Positions 53,066 through 63,220 of a DNA stretch of 64,000 nucleotides are shown here, piece by piece. Position 1 is the stretch's first letter, and every line of letters starts with the position of its first letter. Made by a program: the position numbers and the translations under genes. A model generated the notes under the pieces. It did not search any database and was not told the origin of the DNA. It worked only from the letters and a program-made list of their open reading frames with translations. The DNA lies in NCBI RefSeq assembly GCF_963677005.1, contig NZ_OY781616.1, positions 1,123,501-1,187,500 of the forward strand, given 5' to 3'. The DNA is from Maridesulfovibrio sp. GTDB lineage: Bacteria > Desulfobacterota > Desulfovibrionia > Desulfovibrionales > Desulfovibrionaceae.

Positions 53066-55408
53066 TCACAGCATGCTTACCGGATCAACATCCATTGTGA
53101 TCCGGATATTCTTTTTGTCCGGATTGAGTACGAGAATCCTGCCGTAAAGCTCTCTGCTTTTCATCCAGTCATCCGCCTTGAGCAGACAGTTGAAACGCTT
53201 ACGCCCGCGCAGTTGCGAAAGAGGAGCAGGAACCGGGCCCATCGCCATTAGACCGGCTTCGCGAGCGGCATCCCTTACTGCTGCGAAGAAACCGGGGCAA
53301 AGCTCCTCTCCTTCCCAGCCAAGCGGATAACTTATCCTGATCAGGGTCAATTTGGTAAAGGGCGGGTAGCGGAATCTCTTGCGCCGCTCTATCTCCTTTT
53401 CAAAGAAAGTCTGATAATCCGCTGATGTTACCGCGGACCAGATCGGATTTTCCGGGTTGCGGGTCTGAATGATGACTTCACCAGGCTTGTCTCCGCGCCC
53501 GGCCCTTCCGGATACCTGCACCAGAAGCTGGAATGTCCGCTCCGCGGACCGGTAATCCGGCAGATTCAGCCCCAGATCACCCTCAGACACAACAACCAGT
53601 GTGACACCGGGAAAATTGTGGCCCTTGGAAAGCATCTGCGTTCCGACCAGTACCTGCGCATCACCCCTGGCAAAACTTTTCAGAATCTCGTCCAGTCTTT
53701 CCTGCCTGCGGGTTGAGTCCCGGTCCAGACGCAGAATCTTCGCTTCTTTGGGCAGCACCTTGGCGACCTGTTCTTCCAGCCGCTCCGTGCCTCCACCAAG
53801 AGGCAGCAGATTACTGCCGCCGCATGCCGTGCACGGCAACGGAAAAGGATAGGAGTTGCCGCAATAATGGCAGATCACCCTTTCCCTTGCCTTATGATAG
53901 GTCATACTGACGTTACAGTGAGGGCACTTGATGGGCTCTTCGCAATCGGTGCAATAAATAATCGGAGAAAATCCACGGCGGTTGAGCATGACCACGGCCT
54001 GCTCGCCTTTTTCCACAACCTCAAGCAATCTGGCCTGTGTTTCCGGGGCGAAAGGCTGTTCAGGGTCTTTTATAGCCGAGACATCAACAACACGAACTGC
54101 GGGAAGTACGGACTTCCCGACCCTTTTCTCCATGGAAATTACATCAAAAGCACCCTGTTTTGCCGCAAAAAAAGTTTTCACATCCGGTGTGGCAGAGCCC
54201 AGAACCAGCAGGCTTCCGGTTAATCCGGCAAGATAATACGCCACTTCCTTGGCCTGATACGGCAGGCGTTCTTCCTGCTTATACGATTCGTCATGCTCTT
54301 CATCCACGATGATCAGACCGGGATTGCGGACAGGAAGAAAAAGAGCCGAACGGGTTCCGATGATCAGGGCGGGGCTGTCATCCTCGGCCAGAGCACGGAA
54401 AATGGCTTCCTTGCGTACCGGAGTCTGGTAGCCGTGATAGAGATATTTCCTGCTGTCCGGAAAAAGAGGGCATATTCCGTTCCATAGGGCATACGCAAGA
54501 GCAATCTCCGGAACCAGTATGATCGCCGACCTGCCCTGCTCCATGCAGCGTCTGGCAACAGTCATATAGACCAGCGTCTTGCCGCTTCCTGTTATACCGT
54601 GCAGCAGCCGAACGGCATTGTGACCTTCATCAAGAGCATGGGAAAGATCGGAAATAGCCTGTTCCTGCTGCTCGGTCGGGACGAAATCCCAAGCGGGCAT
54701 TCCGGCAGTACACTTCTCTGCAGGATCGGATTCGTCATCCGGAGGAGGGCCTATCTTCAGGAGAGAATCGGAATGCAGTTTCCTGATGACACCCCCGGTC
54801 CATTCGCCCAGAACGTTCTTTAAAAAACCCTTCTCCCTCGGCCCGTTTTCATACAGATATTCCAGCAGCTGCAACTGCCGGGCGGCATTCGGCCTGACCG
54901 GCCATGGAGGATCTGCGGCAAGACTTACATATTCTTCCTTTTCAAGCGAAGCAGGAAGACAGACGTCCATCCGGCCGTCATTGTATATTTCAACAAGCTC
55001 CAGACGTCTTTCCACCGGCATGCGCGCAATATCAAGGCCCTTTAAACGGGAAGGAAAACCTCTGTCCGCAACTCGAAAAGAAATCCTTGCGCTGCGAAAG
55101 CGGGCAGGTACGACATTTTCCAGCACCTTGCCAAGCGGCTGCATCTGCCGTGCGCCTATGCTGCGATACAGCTTGAAATGATTGGGGTTCAGCAGGGGGA
55201 CCCGTTCCAGCGGCCAGATAACGGATTTAAGTTCCACCCCTTCGGGACCGGATTCTACGGTTTCCATAAGGAAGGCGACCCGCACGGAACGCCCCAAAGG
55301 CACAAGCACCCGCTGACCTTCCGAGAGTTCCGGAATATCAGCGGGCGCAACGTAAGTGTATATTGAATAAGGCGGACTGGCGAGGCAGGCCTGCCAGAGG
55401 ACAGTCAT
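53066..55408 (-). CDS. priA: primosomal protein N' (replication restart helicase)
   Basis: PriA recognises stalled forks and reloads DnaB. The 780-residue protein has the N-terminal 3'-DNA-binding domain, a helicase domain with Walker A LLHGITGSGKTLVYM and the DExH box IIVDEEHDESYKQEERLPYQ. It also has a zinc-binding module (CTDCEEPIKCPHC, then CHYC and CTAC) and the helicase C-lobe with GTQMLSKGHNFPGVTLV. The start overlaps the stop of the exported protein gene upstream (TAATG), so it is the last gene of the ftsH-to-priA operon. Confidence 0.95.
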   Translation of the reverse strand: MTVLWQACLASPPYSIYTYVAPADIPELSEGQRVLVPLGRSVRVAFLMETVESGPEGVELKSVIWPLERVPLLNPNHFKLYRSIGARQMQPLGKVLENVVPARFRSARISFRVADRGFPSRLKGLDIARMPVERRLELVEIYNDGRMDVCLPASLEKEEYVSLAADPPWPVRPNAARQLQLLEYLYENGPREKGFLKNVLGEWTGGVIRKLHSDSLLKIGPPPDDESDPAEKCTAGMPAWDFVPTEQQEQAISDLSHALDEGHNAVRLLHGITGSGKTLVYMTVARRCMEQGRSAIILVPEIALAYALWNGICPLFPDSRKYLYHGYQTPVRKEAIFRALAEDDSPALIIGTRSALFLPVRNPGLIIVDEEHDESYKQEERLPYQAKEVAYYLAGLTGSLLVLGSATPDVKTFFAAKQGAFDVISMEKRVGKSVLPAVRVVDVSAIKDPEQPFAPETQARLLEVVEKGEQAVVMLNRRGFSPIIYCTDCEEPIKCPHCNVSMTYHKARERVICHYCGNSYPFPLPCTACGGSNLLPLGGGTERLEEQVAKVLPKEAKILRLDRDSTRRQERLDEILKSFARGDAQVLVGTQMLSKGHNFPGVTLVVVSEGDLGLNLPDYRSAERTFQLLVQVSGRAGRGDKPGEVIIQTRNPENPIWSAVTSADYQTFFEKEIERRKRFRYPPFTKLTLIRISYPLGWEGEELCPGFFAAVRDAAREAGLMAMGPVPAPLSQLRGRKRFNCLLKADDWMKSRELYGRILVLNPDKKNIRITMDVDPVSML

Positions 55409-56175
55409 TATTTATCCATCAATTTAAGCTTGAGGCATTTGCGAAGCATCTCGTAGACCGATCCGGAAGGCACTGCGCAACCGGTTTTCTTTTTTACGGC
55501 TACCGGCGAAAAAAGAGCCGAAGCGATTTTCTTCCTGATGCCCTTCCATTCAATCCTGAAATCAACGGTTTCGTCACCGGAAGTCAACGTTCCGCTGTGG
55601 GGAAGGATAAAACCTGCAAATTTGGAATATCCCCCGAAAGTAATACTTCTTCCGGCTCCGAGAATAATTTTGAGCGGAACAAAATTCTCGTTATCGAACC
55701 AGATCTGGGGAGAATTCTCATCTCCGGCCTGAGCTCCGAACACGAAAACAGGCGTGTCTTCATAAAAACCGTAGCTCCGCGTTCCATTGCTGAAACCTGC
55801 CGACATCCAATCATTGACCGGATCGTCCGGCGCCCAGAGCTGAAGCACGGAAACAGGCATATCACCGTTCTGCGGACACTGGGCAATAGTCTTGAAATAC
55901 TGCCCGACACTTTCCGCAGCAACAGTGGCATTTCCATCCGCACAACTGAAAGTCTGCTGCCAGCGGTCGTACCCGCGACGAAGAGTCAGACTTGTTCCCG
56001 GCTCGGAAGGAAAGGTGATTACCGCCTCATATGAAGTCAATGCGCCGTAGTTGCGGTACATTGTCTCATCAATGTCCTGGTCGGACGGAAAAAAAGCCCT
56101 TGCCGGGCTGCAGACAAGCAGGGTCGCGGCAAGGACTGTAAGCATCACATAAAAATTGATCTTTTTTACGAACAA
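55408..56175 (-). CDS. exported protein of unknown function (255 aa)
   Basis: A 255-residue protein with a clear signal peptide (about residues 1-27, VMLTVLAATLLVCSPARA). The mature part is beta-rich with repeated aromatic motifs (SYEAVITFPSEPGTSLTL, RSITFGGYSKFAGFILPHSG, TVDFRIEWKGIRKK). This pattern recalls LolA/outer-membrane lipoprotein-sorting-like folds, but I cannot assign it. Two cysteines (FSCADG, AQCPQ) may form a disulfide. It overlaps galU by 10 bases and priA by one, so it is tightly coupled to both. The role is unknown; an envelope function is inferred from the export signal. Confidence 0.72.
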   Translation of the reverse strand: MFVKKINFYVMLTVLAATLLVCSPARAFFPSDQDIDETMYRNYGALTSYEAVITFPSEPGTSLTLRRGYDRWQQTFSCADGNATVAAESVGQYFKTIAQCPQNGDMPVSVLQLWAPDDPVNDWMSAGFSNGTRSYGFYEDTPVFVFGAQAGDENSPQIWFDNENFVPLKIILGAGRSITFGGYSKFAGFILPHSGTLTSGDETVDFRIEWKGIRKKIASALFSPVAVKKKTGCAVPSGSVYEMLRKCLKLKLMDK

Positions 56176-57035
56176 GACAGGAGCTCCCGCAATCTGGATA
56201 CTATGCCGTCACGCAATTCTTCATCCTGAAGTGCAAAATAAACGTTCGCGGTAAGATAGTCCACCCAGTCCCCGGCGTCAAACCTCTGCCCGCGCAGTTT
56301 TACGGCCAGCAGCTTGTTGTTTGCGGCCAGTCCCTGCAGGGCATCGGTAAGCTGGATTTCTCCACCCACTCCGGGCTCGACATTTTCAAGGTGATCAAAA
56401 ATCTCCGGCAGCAATACATAACGTCCGACAATGGCCAGCCTGGAAGGAGCCTGACCGATGGCCGGTTTCTCAACCAGAGAACGGACGCGGTACATTCCGG
56501 GGGCAAATTCCTCGCCCTGGATGATTCCGTATCTGTTGACCTTGTTCTCGGGGACCTCGATAACGCCGATTACGGCCATATTTTCCGTCCGAGCCGCGTC
56601 AATAAGCTGCTTGATGCCGGGTTCCATACCGAACATAAGGTCGTCACCGACCATTACGGCGAAGGGATCGTTTTTGCAGACTTCCTTGGCGCAGAGAACC
56701 GCATGCCCGAGGCCGAGCTGTTTTTTCTGACGAACGGAAATGATATTTACCATCTCCGCCACTCTTCTGACTTCCTCAAGAGCCTCTGTCTTACCGCCGC
56801 GCTCAAGAACGTCTTCCAGAGAAAGGTTGTAATCGAAATGGTCTTCAATGATCTTCTTGTTCTGGTTGTTGATGAAAACAACATCCGTAAGCCCGCTGGA
56901 CATTGCTTCTTCCACCACATGCTGAACAACAGGCTTCTTGAAGATGGGCAGCATCTCTTTGGGAATATTCTTGGTTGCAGGCAATGATCTGGTGCCCCAT
57001 CCGGCAACCGGAATAATAACTTTCTTGATGACCAT
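56166..57035 (-). CDS. galU: UTP-glucose-1-phosphate uridylyltransferase
   Basis: GalU makes UDP-glucose for envelope polysaccharides. The 289-residue enzyme has the nucleotide-binding VIIPVAGWGTRSLPATKNIPKEMLPIFKKP (residues 5-34), the QKKQLGLGHAVLCA motif, VMVGDDLMFG and VEKPAIGQAPSRLAIVGRYVL. Note the Trp in AGWGTR where many relatives have Gly-Leu/Tyr; it is a mild variation. AAGGAG lies 10 bases before ATG 57035. It is placed between glmM and the unknown exported gene. Confidence 0.94.
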   Translation of the reverse strand: MVIKKVIIPVAGWGTRSLPATKNIPKEMLPIFKKPVVQHVVEEAMSSGLTDVVFINNQNKKIIEDHFDYNLSLEDVLERGGKTEALEEVRRVAEMVNIISVRQKKQLGLGHAVLCAKEVCKNDPFAVMVGDDLMFGMEPGIKQLIDAARTENMAVIGVIEVPENKVNRYGIIQGEEFAPGMYRVRSLVEKPAIGQAPSRLAIVGRYVLLPEIFDHLENVEPGVGGEIQLTDALQGLAANNKLLAVKLRGQRFDAGDWVDYLTANVYFALQDEELRDGIVSRLRELLSCS

Positions 57036-57088
57036 TGATTAAGACTCCTTGGGTAGATTCAGTTTGCACCTACGCAACTGAAAAAATA

Positions 57089-58438
57089 TTAGCGTAAATT
57101 TTCCTCCAGCACCTTGGCAAGACCGGAGGTGTAAAGTTCAACCTTGGCGCTGTCTTCAGCTTCAACCATAACCCTTGCAACGGACTCGGTGCCGGAATAG
57201 CGCAAAAGCACCCGTCCCTTGCCTGCCAGCTCATGTTCCACCTGCTTGAGAGCATCCCGCACGGCAGGAACTTCATCAAATGGAATTTTCCGCTGAACGT
57301 GAACATTCTGCAGCTTCTGAGGATAGAGAGCAAGCAGACCGGAAAGTTCGGAAAGAGGTCTGTTTTTTGTGCATATTATACGCAATAACTGCAACGCTGC
57401 AAGCAGTCCGTCACCGGTGGTGCTGTATTCCCTGAAGATGAGATGACCGGACTGTTCTCCGCCCAGAACGGCTCCTTCCCTGCGCATGGCTTCCACCACG
57501 TATCTGTCACCCACCGGGGTCCTGAGCATGGTGCCGCCGCGTTCCTTCATGAAATTTTCCAGGGCCATGTTGCTCATGACAGTTGCAACAAGCATATTCT
57601 TGGCAAGCTTACCCCGTTCCATGAGATCGGCCGCACAAAGAGCCATGATCAGGTCACCGTCAAGCACCTGCCCCTTTTCATCCACAACAATGAGACGATC
57701 ACCGTCGCCGTCCAGAGCGAGGCCTATATCAGCATGCTCCTCCACCACACGGCGTCCCATGACTTCGGGGTAGAGCGAGCCGCATTTGTCGTTGATATTC
57801 AGGCCGTCCGGTTTGTTGCCTATTCTGACAACTTCGGCACCGAGCTCTTCGAACATATGCCCCAGACTGTAAGTCGCTCCGTTGGCGCTGTCGAGAACCA
57901 TCTTGATTCCTTTCAGCGTCATATCCTGCGGAAAACTGTACTTCAGGTAGACAATATACCTTCCCCGTGCATCTTCTATCTTGAAGGCGCGGCCCACTTT
58001 CTCCGACTGCGGGTAGTCCCAGTTGCTGTCCCCGGACATAACCATGGCGGAAATCTCGTCTTCGACATCATCAGGGAGCTTGTACCCCTGCGAATCAAAA
58101 AACTTGATTCCGTTATCCATGAACGGGTTATGAGAGGCTGAAATAACTATGCCGATATCGGCACGCATGTTTCTCGTCAGAAAAGACACAGCCGGAGTAG
58201 GCATCGGCCCGACCTGAAAAACATCCATACCCATGGCGCACAGCCCGGAAGTAAGCGCATATTCAAAAACATATCCCGAAAGACGGGTATCCTTGCCTAT
58301 GATAACCTTGTGCCGCTGTTTGCCGTTTCTGAAATAATAACCTGCGGCAAGGCCGAGTCGAAGCGCAATCTCGGCAGTCATGGGGAAAATATTGACCTGC
58401 CCGCGCAGGCCGTCGGTACCAAATAAACGTTTATTCAT
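57089..58438 (-). CDS. glmM: phosphoglucosamine mutase
   Basis: GlmM turns glucosamine-6-phosphate into glucosamine-1-phosphate, the precursor of UDP-GlcNAc for peptidoglycan. The 449-residue alpha-D-phosphohexomutase starts [16 protein letters not shown], with the phosphoserine loop [19 protein letters not shown], the metal-binding [15 protein letters not shown] and the sugar-binding [10 protein letters not shown]; the C-terminus has [22 protein letters not shown] precedes ATG 58438. It is third in the conserved cdaA-cdaR-glmM block; in Firmicutes, CdaA, CdaR and GlmM interact. Confidence 0.96.
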   Translation of the reverse strand: MNKRLFGTDGLRGQVNIFPMTAEIALRLGLAAGYYFRNGKQRHKVIIGKDTRLSGYVFEYALTSGLCAMGMDVFQVGPMPTPAVSFLTRNMRADIGIVISASHNPFMDNGIKFFDSQGYKLPDDVEDEISAMVMSGDSNWDYPQSEKVGRAFKIEDARGRYIVYLKYSFPQDMTLKGIKMVLDSANGATYSLGHMFEELGAEVVRIGNKPDGLNINDKCGSLYPEVMGRRVVEEHADIGLALDGDGDRLIVVDEKGQVLDGDLIMALCAADLMERGKLAKNMLVATVMSNMALENFMKERGGTMLRTPVGDRYVVEAMRREGAVLGGEQSGHLIFREYSTTGDGLLAALQLLRIICTKNRPLSELSGLLALYPQKLQNVHVQRKIPFDEVPAVRDALKQVEHELAGKGRVLLRYSGTESVARVMVEAEDSAKVELYTSGLAKVLEENLR

Positions 58439-58471
58439 TAAAATCTCCCGAAAATGTCGTGGCTGCGGGCA

Positions 58472-59392
58472 TCAATGTCCCGGTAAAGCCTGTCTGGATA
58501 CGGTTACTGTTATTGCTTCCGGTTTTTGTTTGGTTATGCTGCACCCTTTAGGCAGACTTACTTCATAAGGAATAATGTTATCGCCGTCCGGAATTGTGGC
58601 GTTCAGATCAATCGAAGCGGTAATTTCGTTTCTGAATCCGCTTTTACGGAAAAAGGGTTTAGGAGCTTCCACAAGCAGCCTGACGTAATTCTGACTGGCA
58701 GAGAAGTCAACATCTTCCGGTCCCAGGATATAGAGCGGAACCTTAACCCACATTTTACCCCGGCGCACTGCAAAATCCAGATAGACATGAACCATGCCGG
58801 GGGTTGCCTCTACAGCCTGTGGAAGATGCAGAGGAACATCACCATCCCAGTTTTCAGGGGTATTGGTATCGATGAGAACAGGCTGGGTATTTACCTGCGC
58901 GACCTTTTTAAGAACAGAGGCGGGACCGCGCAGAACGACTTCGGCAGGATCGCAGCGCTTTTCCTTGAGCGCATAATCGCGGTGCAGATCTCCCTTCCAT
59001 ACGGGGATAACTGCAACCTTCTTGTTCACATACATATCCATGACCAGATTGATGTGAGAAGGCTTGATTTCCACCACTTCAAGGGCACTACCGAGTCCGA
59101 GCCTCTCCGGAACTATTTCTATGGGATTGTTGCCGACGACCAGATTGCCGGTATCAAGGGAATAGGCAAGTTTTTTTGTATCCAGATTGCGTATAAGCCC
59201 CTTGGGACCGCGCAGTCGCGCGGAAACCTTGGTTATCATCCCGTCACGGATTATCATGCCCTGCGGAGGGTTTATAATCTCAAGCGGAAATTCAACCCAG
59301 GTTTCAACAAGGTCCCTTCCGGTAACCAGATACCAGGTCAGGAGGGCCATAAGGATTGCCAGTGCGGCAATTTTCCAGCGTTGTGCAGACAT
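58472..59392 (-). CDS. cdaR: YbbR-domain protein, CdaR-like
   Basis: A 306-residue protein with one N-terminal membrane helix (about 7-24, KIAALAILMALLTWYLV) and extracytoplasmic YbbR repeats. Repeat-like strands are seen as VSARLRGPKGLIRNL, AEVVLRGPASVLKKV and a third more diverged segment. It lies between cdaA and glmM, the position of CdaR, a regulator of the CdaA diadenylate cyclase in Firmicutes. By homology it should modulate c-di-AMP synthesis; direct evidence in this lineage is not available from sequence. Confidence 0.88.
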   Translation of the reverse strand: MSAQRWKIAALAILMALLTWYLVTGRDLVETWVEFPLEIINPPQGMIIRDGMITKVSARLRGPKGLIRNLDTKKLAYSLDTGNLVVGNNPIEIVPERLGLGSALEVVEIKPSHINLVMDMYVNKKVAVIPVWKGDLHRDYALKEKRCDPAEVVLRGPASVLKKVAQVNTQPVLIDTNTPENWDGDVPLHLPQAVEATPGMVHVYLDFAVRRGKMWVKVPLYILGPEDVDFSASQNYVRLLVEAPKPFFRKSGFRNEITASIDLNATIPDGDNIIPYEVSLPKGCSITKQKPEAITVTVSRQALPGH

Positions 59393-59394
59393 AC

Positions 59395-60141
59395 TCAGCT
59401 AAAAACGTTTTTGAGCACCCGCTTCAACCGGGTGATATCAAGACTTGTAGTCAGCTTTCCGCCTATCGCGGCGGAAATGGTTCCGCGTTCCTCGGAAACA
59501 ACGATAGCCACGGCATCGGTTTCCTCACTAATCCCCAGAGCCGCGCGGTGCCGGGTTCCTATGGAACTCTGCCGGGTGGAAACCTGGGCCAACGGCAATA
59601 TACAGGAAGCGGCGACAATCTTGTTTGAATTGACCACCACCGCCCCGTCATGCAACGGAGTATCGGGCCAGAAAATATTGATAAGCAGCTGTTTGCTGAC
59701 CCGACCGTTGATTTCAACACCTTTCTCTATGATATCTCCCAGAGGGACATTTTTCTGAATGACAAGCAGAGCCCCTATCTTCTGACGGGCCATGGAATCC
59801 ATTGCGGAACAGATTTCGTCAATTACAGCTAAATCATAGTCGTTTCTGCGCCACAGACGACCTGCCCCCATCTGGGCCAGACCTTTGCGGATGTCCCGCT
59901 GAAACAGGACGATTATTACCAGAAAGATTGAACTCAGGAAATTGGTCAGAAGCCAGTTGAGAGTGTACAGGCCGAAGACGTCCGACAGGTAGTAAACAAG
60001 CAGCAGAAGCATGAGACCCCAGATGACCGCAGCAGCACGGGTGCCGCGTACCAGGAGAATTACGTAGTAATAGACTACGGCCACCAGACCTATGTCCAGC
60101 AGCTCTTTCCAGGAAATCTGAAATCCGAACAGCTCGAACAT
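59395..60141 (-). CDS. cdaA: membrane diadenylate cyclase CdaA
   Basis: CdaA makes c-di-AMP from two ATP. The 248-residue protein has three N-terminal membrane helices (about 10-32, 36-54, 58-80) and a DisA_N catalytic domain. The two catalytic signatures are present: DGA in TPLHDGAVVVNS and RHR in GTRHRAALGISEE. The start ATG overlaps the folP stop (TAATG), and cdaR follows by an overlap or near-overlap, so the operon is tightly coupled. c-di-AMP in other bacteria controls potassium and osmotic balance and wall stability. Confidence 0.95.
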   Translation of the reverse strand: MFELFGFQISWKELLDIGLVAVVYYYVILLVRGTRAAAVIWGLMLLLLVYYLSDVFGLYTLNWLLTNFLSSIFLVIIVLFQRDIRKGLAQMGAGRLWRRNDYDLAVIDEICSAMDSMARQKIGALLVIQKNVPLGDIIEKGVEINGRVSKQLLINIFWPDTPLHDGAVVVNSNKIVAASCILPLAQVSTRQSSIGTRHRAALGISEETDAVAIVVSEERGTISAAIGGKLTTSLDITRLKRVLKNVFS

Positions 60142-60983
60142 TAATTCGCCCCGCCTATCTCCTTAACTATCTTCAAAGTCTGGCTTGTCAGTTCGACTTC
60201 ATGCACACGGTGAATGGGAATCCCCCGTGCGGCCAGAACGGCCGTAGCCGCCTGAGTGGCATTCTGCCTGCAATCCGGTCCAAGACCCAGCAATGAGCCC
60301 CATACGGACTTATTTGAAAGGGCCATGTAGACAGGAAAACCAAGTTCGGCAACCTGGTCGATATTCCGCAATATTTCCAGATTATGCTCCATGGTTTTAC
60401 CGAACCCTATACCCGGATCAAGCACTATACGATTCTCCGGTAAGCCTGCTTTTACAAGTTTTTCAAGACTTTTTTTAAAAAAGGTCAAAATATCCTCTAC
60501 CACATTATCATATCTGGGGGCAATCTGCATGTCCTCAGGTTTTCCCTGACTATGCATAAGGACATACCCGGGCTTTAAATCAGCAACGACTTCAAGCAGT
60601 TGAGGATCAAGCGAAAAAGCGGAAACATCATTTACGATTGCAGCACCAGCCTCAATGGACTGACGGGCCACCTCGGCCTTAACCGTATCAACGGAAACAA
60701 CATAATCGGTCGCCAATTCACGGATAACCGGAATGACACGGGCCAGTTCTTCGGCCTCGGAAACAGAATCGGCAAAAGGTCTTGTGCTTTCCCCTCCGAT
60801 ATCGAGGATATGCGCTCCCTGCTCCGCCAACAGCCGCCCATGAGCCACAGCTGTACGCGAATCAAAATTCTTGCCCCCGTCATAAAAGGAATCCGGGGTA
60901 ACGTTGACAATACCGGCAATTAAAAAGGGGGCAGGGCCTAAAACCCTGCCCCCCATAACGGTCCATGAATATTCTTTGGTCAT
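60141..60983 (-). CDS. folP: dihydropteroate synthase
   Basis: FolP joins p-aminobenzoate to 6-hydroxymethyl-dihydropterin diphosphate in folate synthesis, and is the sulfonamide target. The 280-residue TIM-barrel has LIAGIVNVTPDSFYDGGKNFDS (residues 21-42), HILDIGGESTRPFADSVSEAEEL and the C-terminal RVHEVELT. RIVLDPGIGFGKTMEHNLEIL lies near residue 170. It begins 3 bases after the ftsH stop, so the two genes are coupled, as in many bacteria (ftsH-folP). Confidence 0.95.
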   Translation of the reverse strand: MTKEYSWTVMGGRVLGPAPFLIAGIVNVTPDSFYDGGKNFDSRTAVAHGRLLAEQGAHILDIGGESTRPFADSVSEAEELARVIPVIRELATDYVVSVDTVKAEVARQSIEAGAAIVNDVSAFSLDPQLLEVVADLKPGYVLMHSQGKPEDMQIAPRYDNVVEDILTFFKKSLEKLVKAGLPENRIVLDPGIGFGKTMEHNLEILRNIDQVAELGFPVYMALSNKSVWGSLLGLGPDCRQNATQAATAVLAARGIPIHRVHEVELTSQTLKIVKEIGGAN

Positions 60984-60986
60984 CTA

Positions 60987-63026
60987 TTATTCAGAGCCTT
61001 TTTTGTCCTCGGAAGATTCAGCTTCTTCGGGCTTCTTTTCTTTATCCGCTTCGGAAACATCTTGTTCCGCATCAGTTGAATGTTCCTCAAAAGAGAAATC
61101 ATCCCCGGATTCTTCATCAGCCTTATCCTGCTGTTCCTTAACCGGAGTGTAACCGGCCTGAGCGGCAGAACCGTATGCCCTGGCTGCGGAAGAGGTTTTC
61201 ACCCTGGATACGGTTTCAAGGGGAGGAAGCACACCACCGGCCATAAGGGTATCGATATCATCTCCGGCAATGGTTTCACGTTCAAGCAGTGACTCGGCAA
61301 CTGCATGAAGATGCTTCTCGTTTTCACTGAGCAGCCTGCGGGCCGTTTCGTGTGCAGTATCGATGATACGGCGCACTTCCGAATCGATGAGACGGGAGGT
61401 GTCCTCGCTGAAGTCCCTGTGCTGAACAAGTTCACGGCCGAGAAAGACCTGATCCTGGCTCTCACCGAAAGTCATGGGTCCGAGCTTGTCGCTCATGCCC
61501 CACTGACAGACCATGGAACGGGCCATCTTGGTGGCACGCTCGATATCGTTGCTTGCTCCGGTGGTCAACTGGTCGAGGATAAGTTCCTCGGCCACCCTTC
61601 CGCCCAGCAGCATTACCAGAGTATCTTCCAGATATGCTCTGGAATAGTTATGGCGGTCATCCACGGGAAGCTGCTGGGTTACACCAAGCGCCCTTCCGCG
61701 GGGAATGATAGTTACCTTGTGAACCGGATCGCAGTTCTTGAGAAGCTTGGCGATGAGTGCATGCCCGGCTTCATGATAAGCGGTAGTCTTTTTCTCGTCA
61801 TCGGTCAGGATCAGGCTGCGGCGTTCACGGCCCATCAGAACCTTGTCCTTGGCTTCTTCAAAGTCGGCCATCTTCACGCTGTCCTGATTGTTCTTGGCAG
61901 CATAAAGCGCGGCTTCGTTAACGAGGTTTTCAAGATCCGCACCGGAAAAACCGGGAGTTCCGCGGGCAATGACATCAAGATCAATCTCACCGGCCAGCGG
62001 GGTTTTGCGGGTATGTACCTTAAGGATATGAGCACGCCCCTGCACATCCGGAGTGGGAACCACAACCTGACGGTCGAAACGTCCGGGACGCAGCAGCGCC
62101 GGGTCAAGAACGTCCGGTCTGTTGGTAGCGGCAATAAGAATTACCCCTTCGTTGGACTCGAAACCGTCCATCTCAACCAGCAACTGGTTAAGGGTCTGTT
62201 CGCGTTCATCGTGACCGCCTCCGAGACCGGCACCGCGCTGACGACCGACAGCGTCGATTTCGTCAATAAAAATCAGACACGGAGCATTCTTCTTGCCCTG
62301 AGTAAACAGGTCACGCACACGTGCAGCACCGACACCGACAAACATTTCGACAAAGTCGGAACCGGATATGGAGAAGAACGGCACACCGGCCTCTCCTGCA
62401 ACAGCCCTTGCGAGCAGGGTTTTACCTGTTCCGGGGGGGCCCACCAGCAGAACACCTTTGGGTATGCGGCCACCGAGACGGGTGAACTTACGAGGTTCGC
62501 TGAGGAACTGGACAACTTCTTCAAGCTCGTCCTTGGCCTCATCAACACCGGCAACATCCTCGAAAGTGACGCGCGCGGTTTCCTCGTTGATCATGCGGGC
62601 ACGGGACCGACCGAAAGACATGGCCCCGCCACGACCTCCGCCGCCTCCCTGCATCTGGCGCATAAAAAAGATCCAAACCCCGACAAGCAAAAGCATCGGG
62701 AACCACGATATAAACAAAGTCATATACCACGGGGCCTCTTCTTCAGGCTCCGCAACGACTTCTATTTTCTTCTTGATCAGGTTCTGGACGAGAGTGGGAT
62801 CATCCGGATTATAGGTCACAAACCGTTTGTCACCTACCATTACCCCACTGATTTTCTGCCCCTGCATCTTGACCTGTATAACCTCTCCTTCGTCCACCTT
62901 CATGAGGAAATCGGTATAGGAGAGTTTAAGCTGGGATGCCTGCGGCTGGTTGAAAAGATTGAACAGGACAATCATAACCAGCATGATCGTTACCCAGACC
63001 AAGAGATTCTTGGCAAAACTATTCAA
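60987..63026 (-). CDS. ftsH: ATP-dependent zinc metalloprotease FtsH
   Basis: FtsH is an inner-membrane AAA+ protease that degrades membrane and regulatory proteins. The 679-residue protein starts with TTG 63026, with AAGGAG 7 bases upstream. Two membrane helices (about 6-22 and 103-122) flank a periplasmic domain. Walker [20 protein letters not shown], Walker [17 protein letters not shown], the SRH region and the zinc site HEAGH in [16 protein letters not shown] are intact. The acidic C-terminal tail is low complexity. It heads the ftsH-folP-cdaA-cdaR-glmM-galU-X-priA operon. Confidence 0.97.
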   Translation of the reverse strand: MNSFAKNLLVWVTIMLVMIVLFNLFNQPQASQLKLSYTDFLMKVDEGEVIQVKMQGQKISGVMVGDKRFVTYNPDDPTLVQNLIKKKIEVVAEPEEEAPWYMTLFISWFPMLLLVGVWIFFMRQMQGGGGGRGGAMSFGRSRARMINEETARVTFEDVAGVDEAKDELEEVVQFLSEPRKFTRLGGRIPKGVLLVGPPGTGKTLLARAVAGEAGVPFFSISGSDFVEMFVGVGAARVRDLFTQGKKNAPCLIFIDEIDAVGRQRGAGLGGGHDEREQTLNQLLVEMDGFESNEGVILIAATNRPDVLDPALLRPGRFDRQVVVPTPDVQGRAHILKVHTRKTPLAGEIDLDVIARGTPGFSGADLENLVNEAALYAAKNNQDSVKMADFEEAKDKVLMGRERRSLILTDDEKKTTAYHEAGHALIAKLLKNCDPVHKVTIIPRGRALGVTQQLPVDDRHNYSRAYLEDTLVMLLGGRVAEELILDQLTTGASNDIERATKMARSMVCQWGMSDKLGPMTFGESQDQVFLGRELVQHRDFSEDTSRLIDSEVRRIIDTAHETARRLLSENEKHLHAVAESLLERETIAGDDIDTLMAGGVLPPLETVSRVKTSSAARAYGSAAQAGYTPVKEQQDKADEESGDDFSFEEHSTDAEQDVSEADKEKKPEEAESSEDKKGSE

Positions 63027-63220
63027 ATTAAAACTCCTTGATATGTTTCCGGCTTACAAGTCGGATATATTCTCCGCCAGGCCCGGATTTAATTTACATC
63101 AGCAGCTAGTTTCAATCAGCTATTAATAAGGTTAATTCGGCAAAAGGCAAGCCATTTAGAGAAATATTATTAATGCTTGCCCTCGGTTCATAAAATTGGT
63201 AGCTGATTTTTCTCTCCAAT

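Noticed and set aside
58526..59758. 410-codon open frame opposite cdaR/cdaA
   Set aside because: Runs across two genes on the opposite strand and has no start signal; low-complexity translation.
61305..63041. 578-codon open frame opposite ftsH
   Set aside because: Shadow of the AAA+ protease gene; ftsH motifs are intact on the minus strand.
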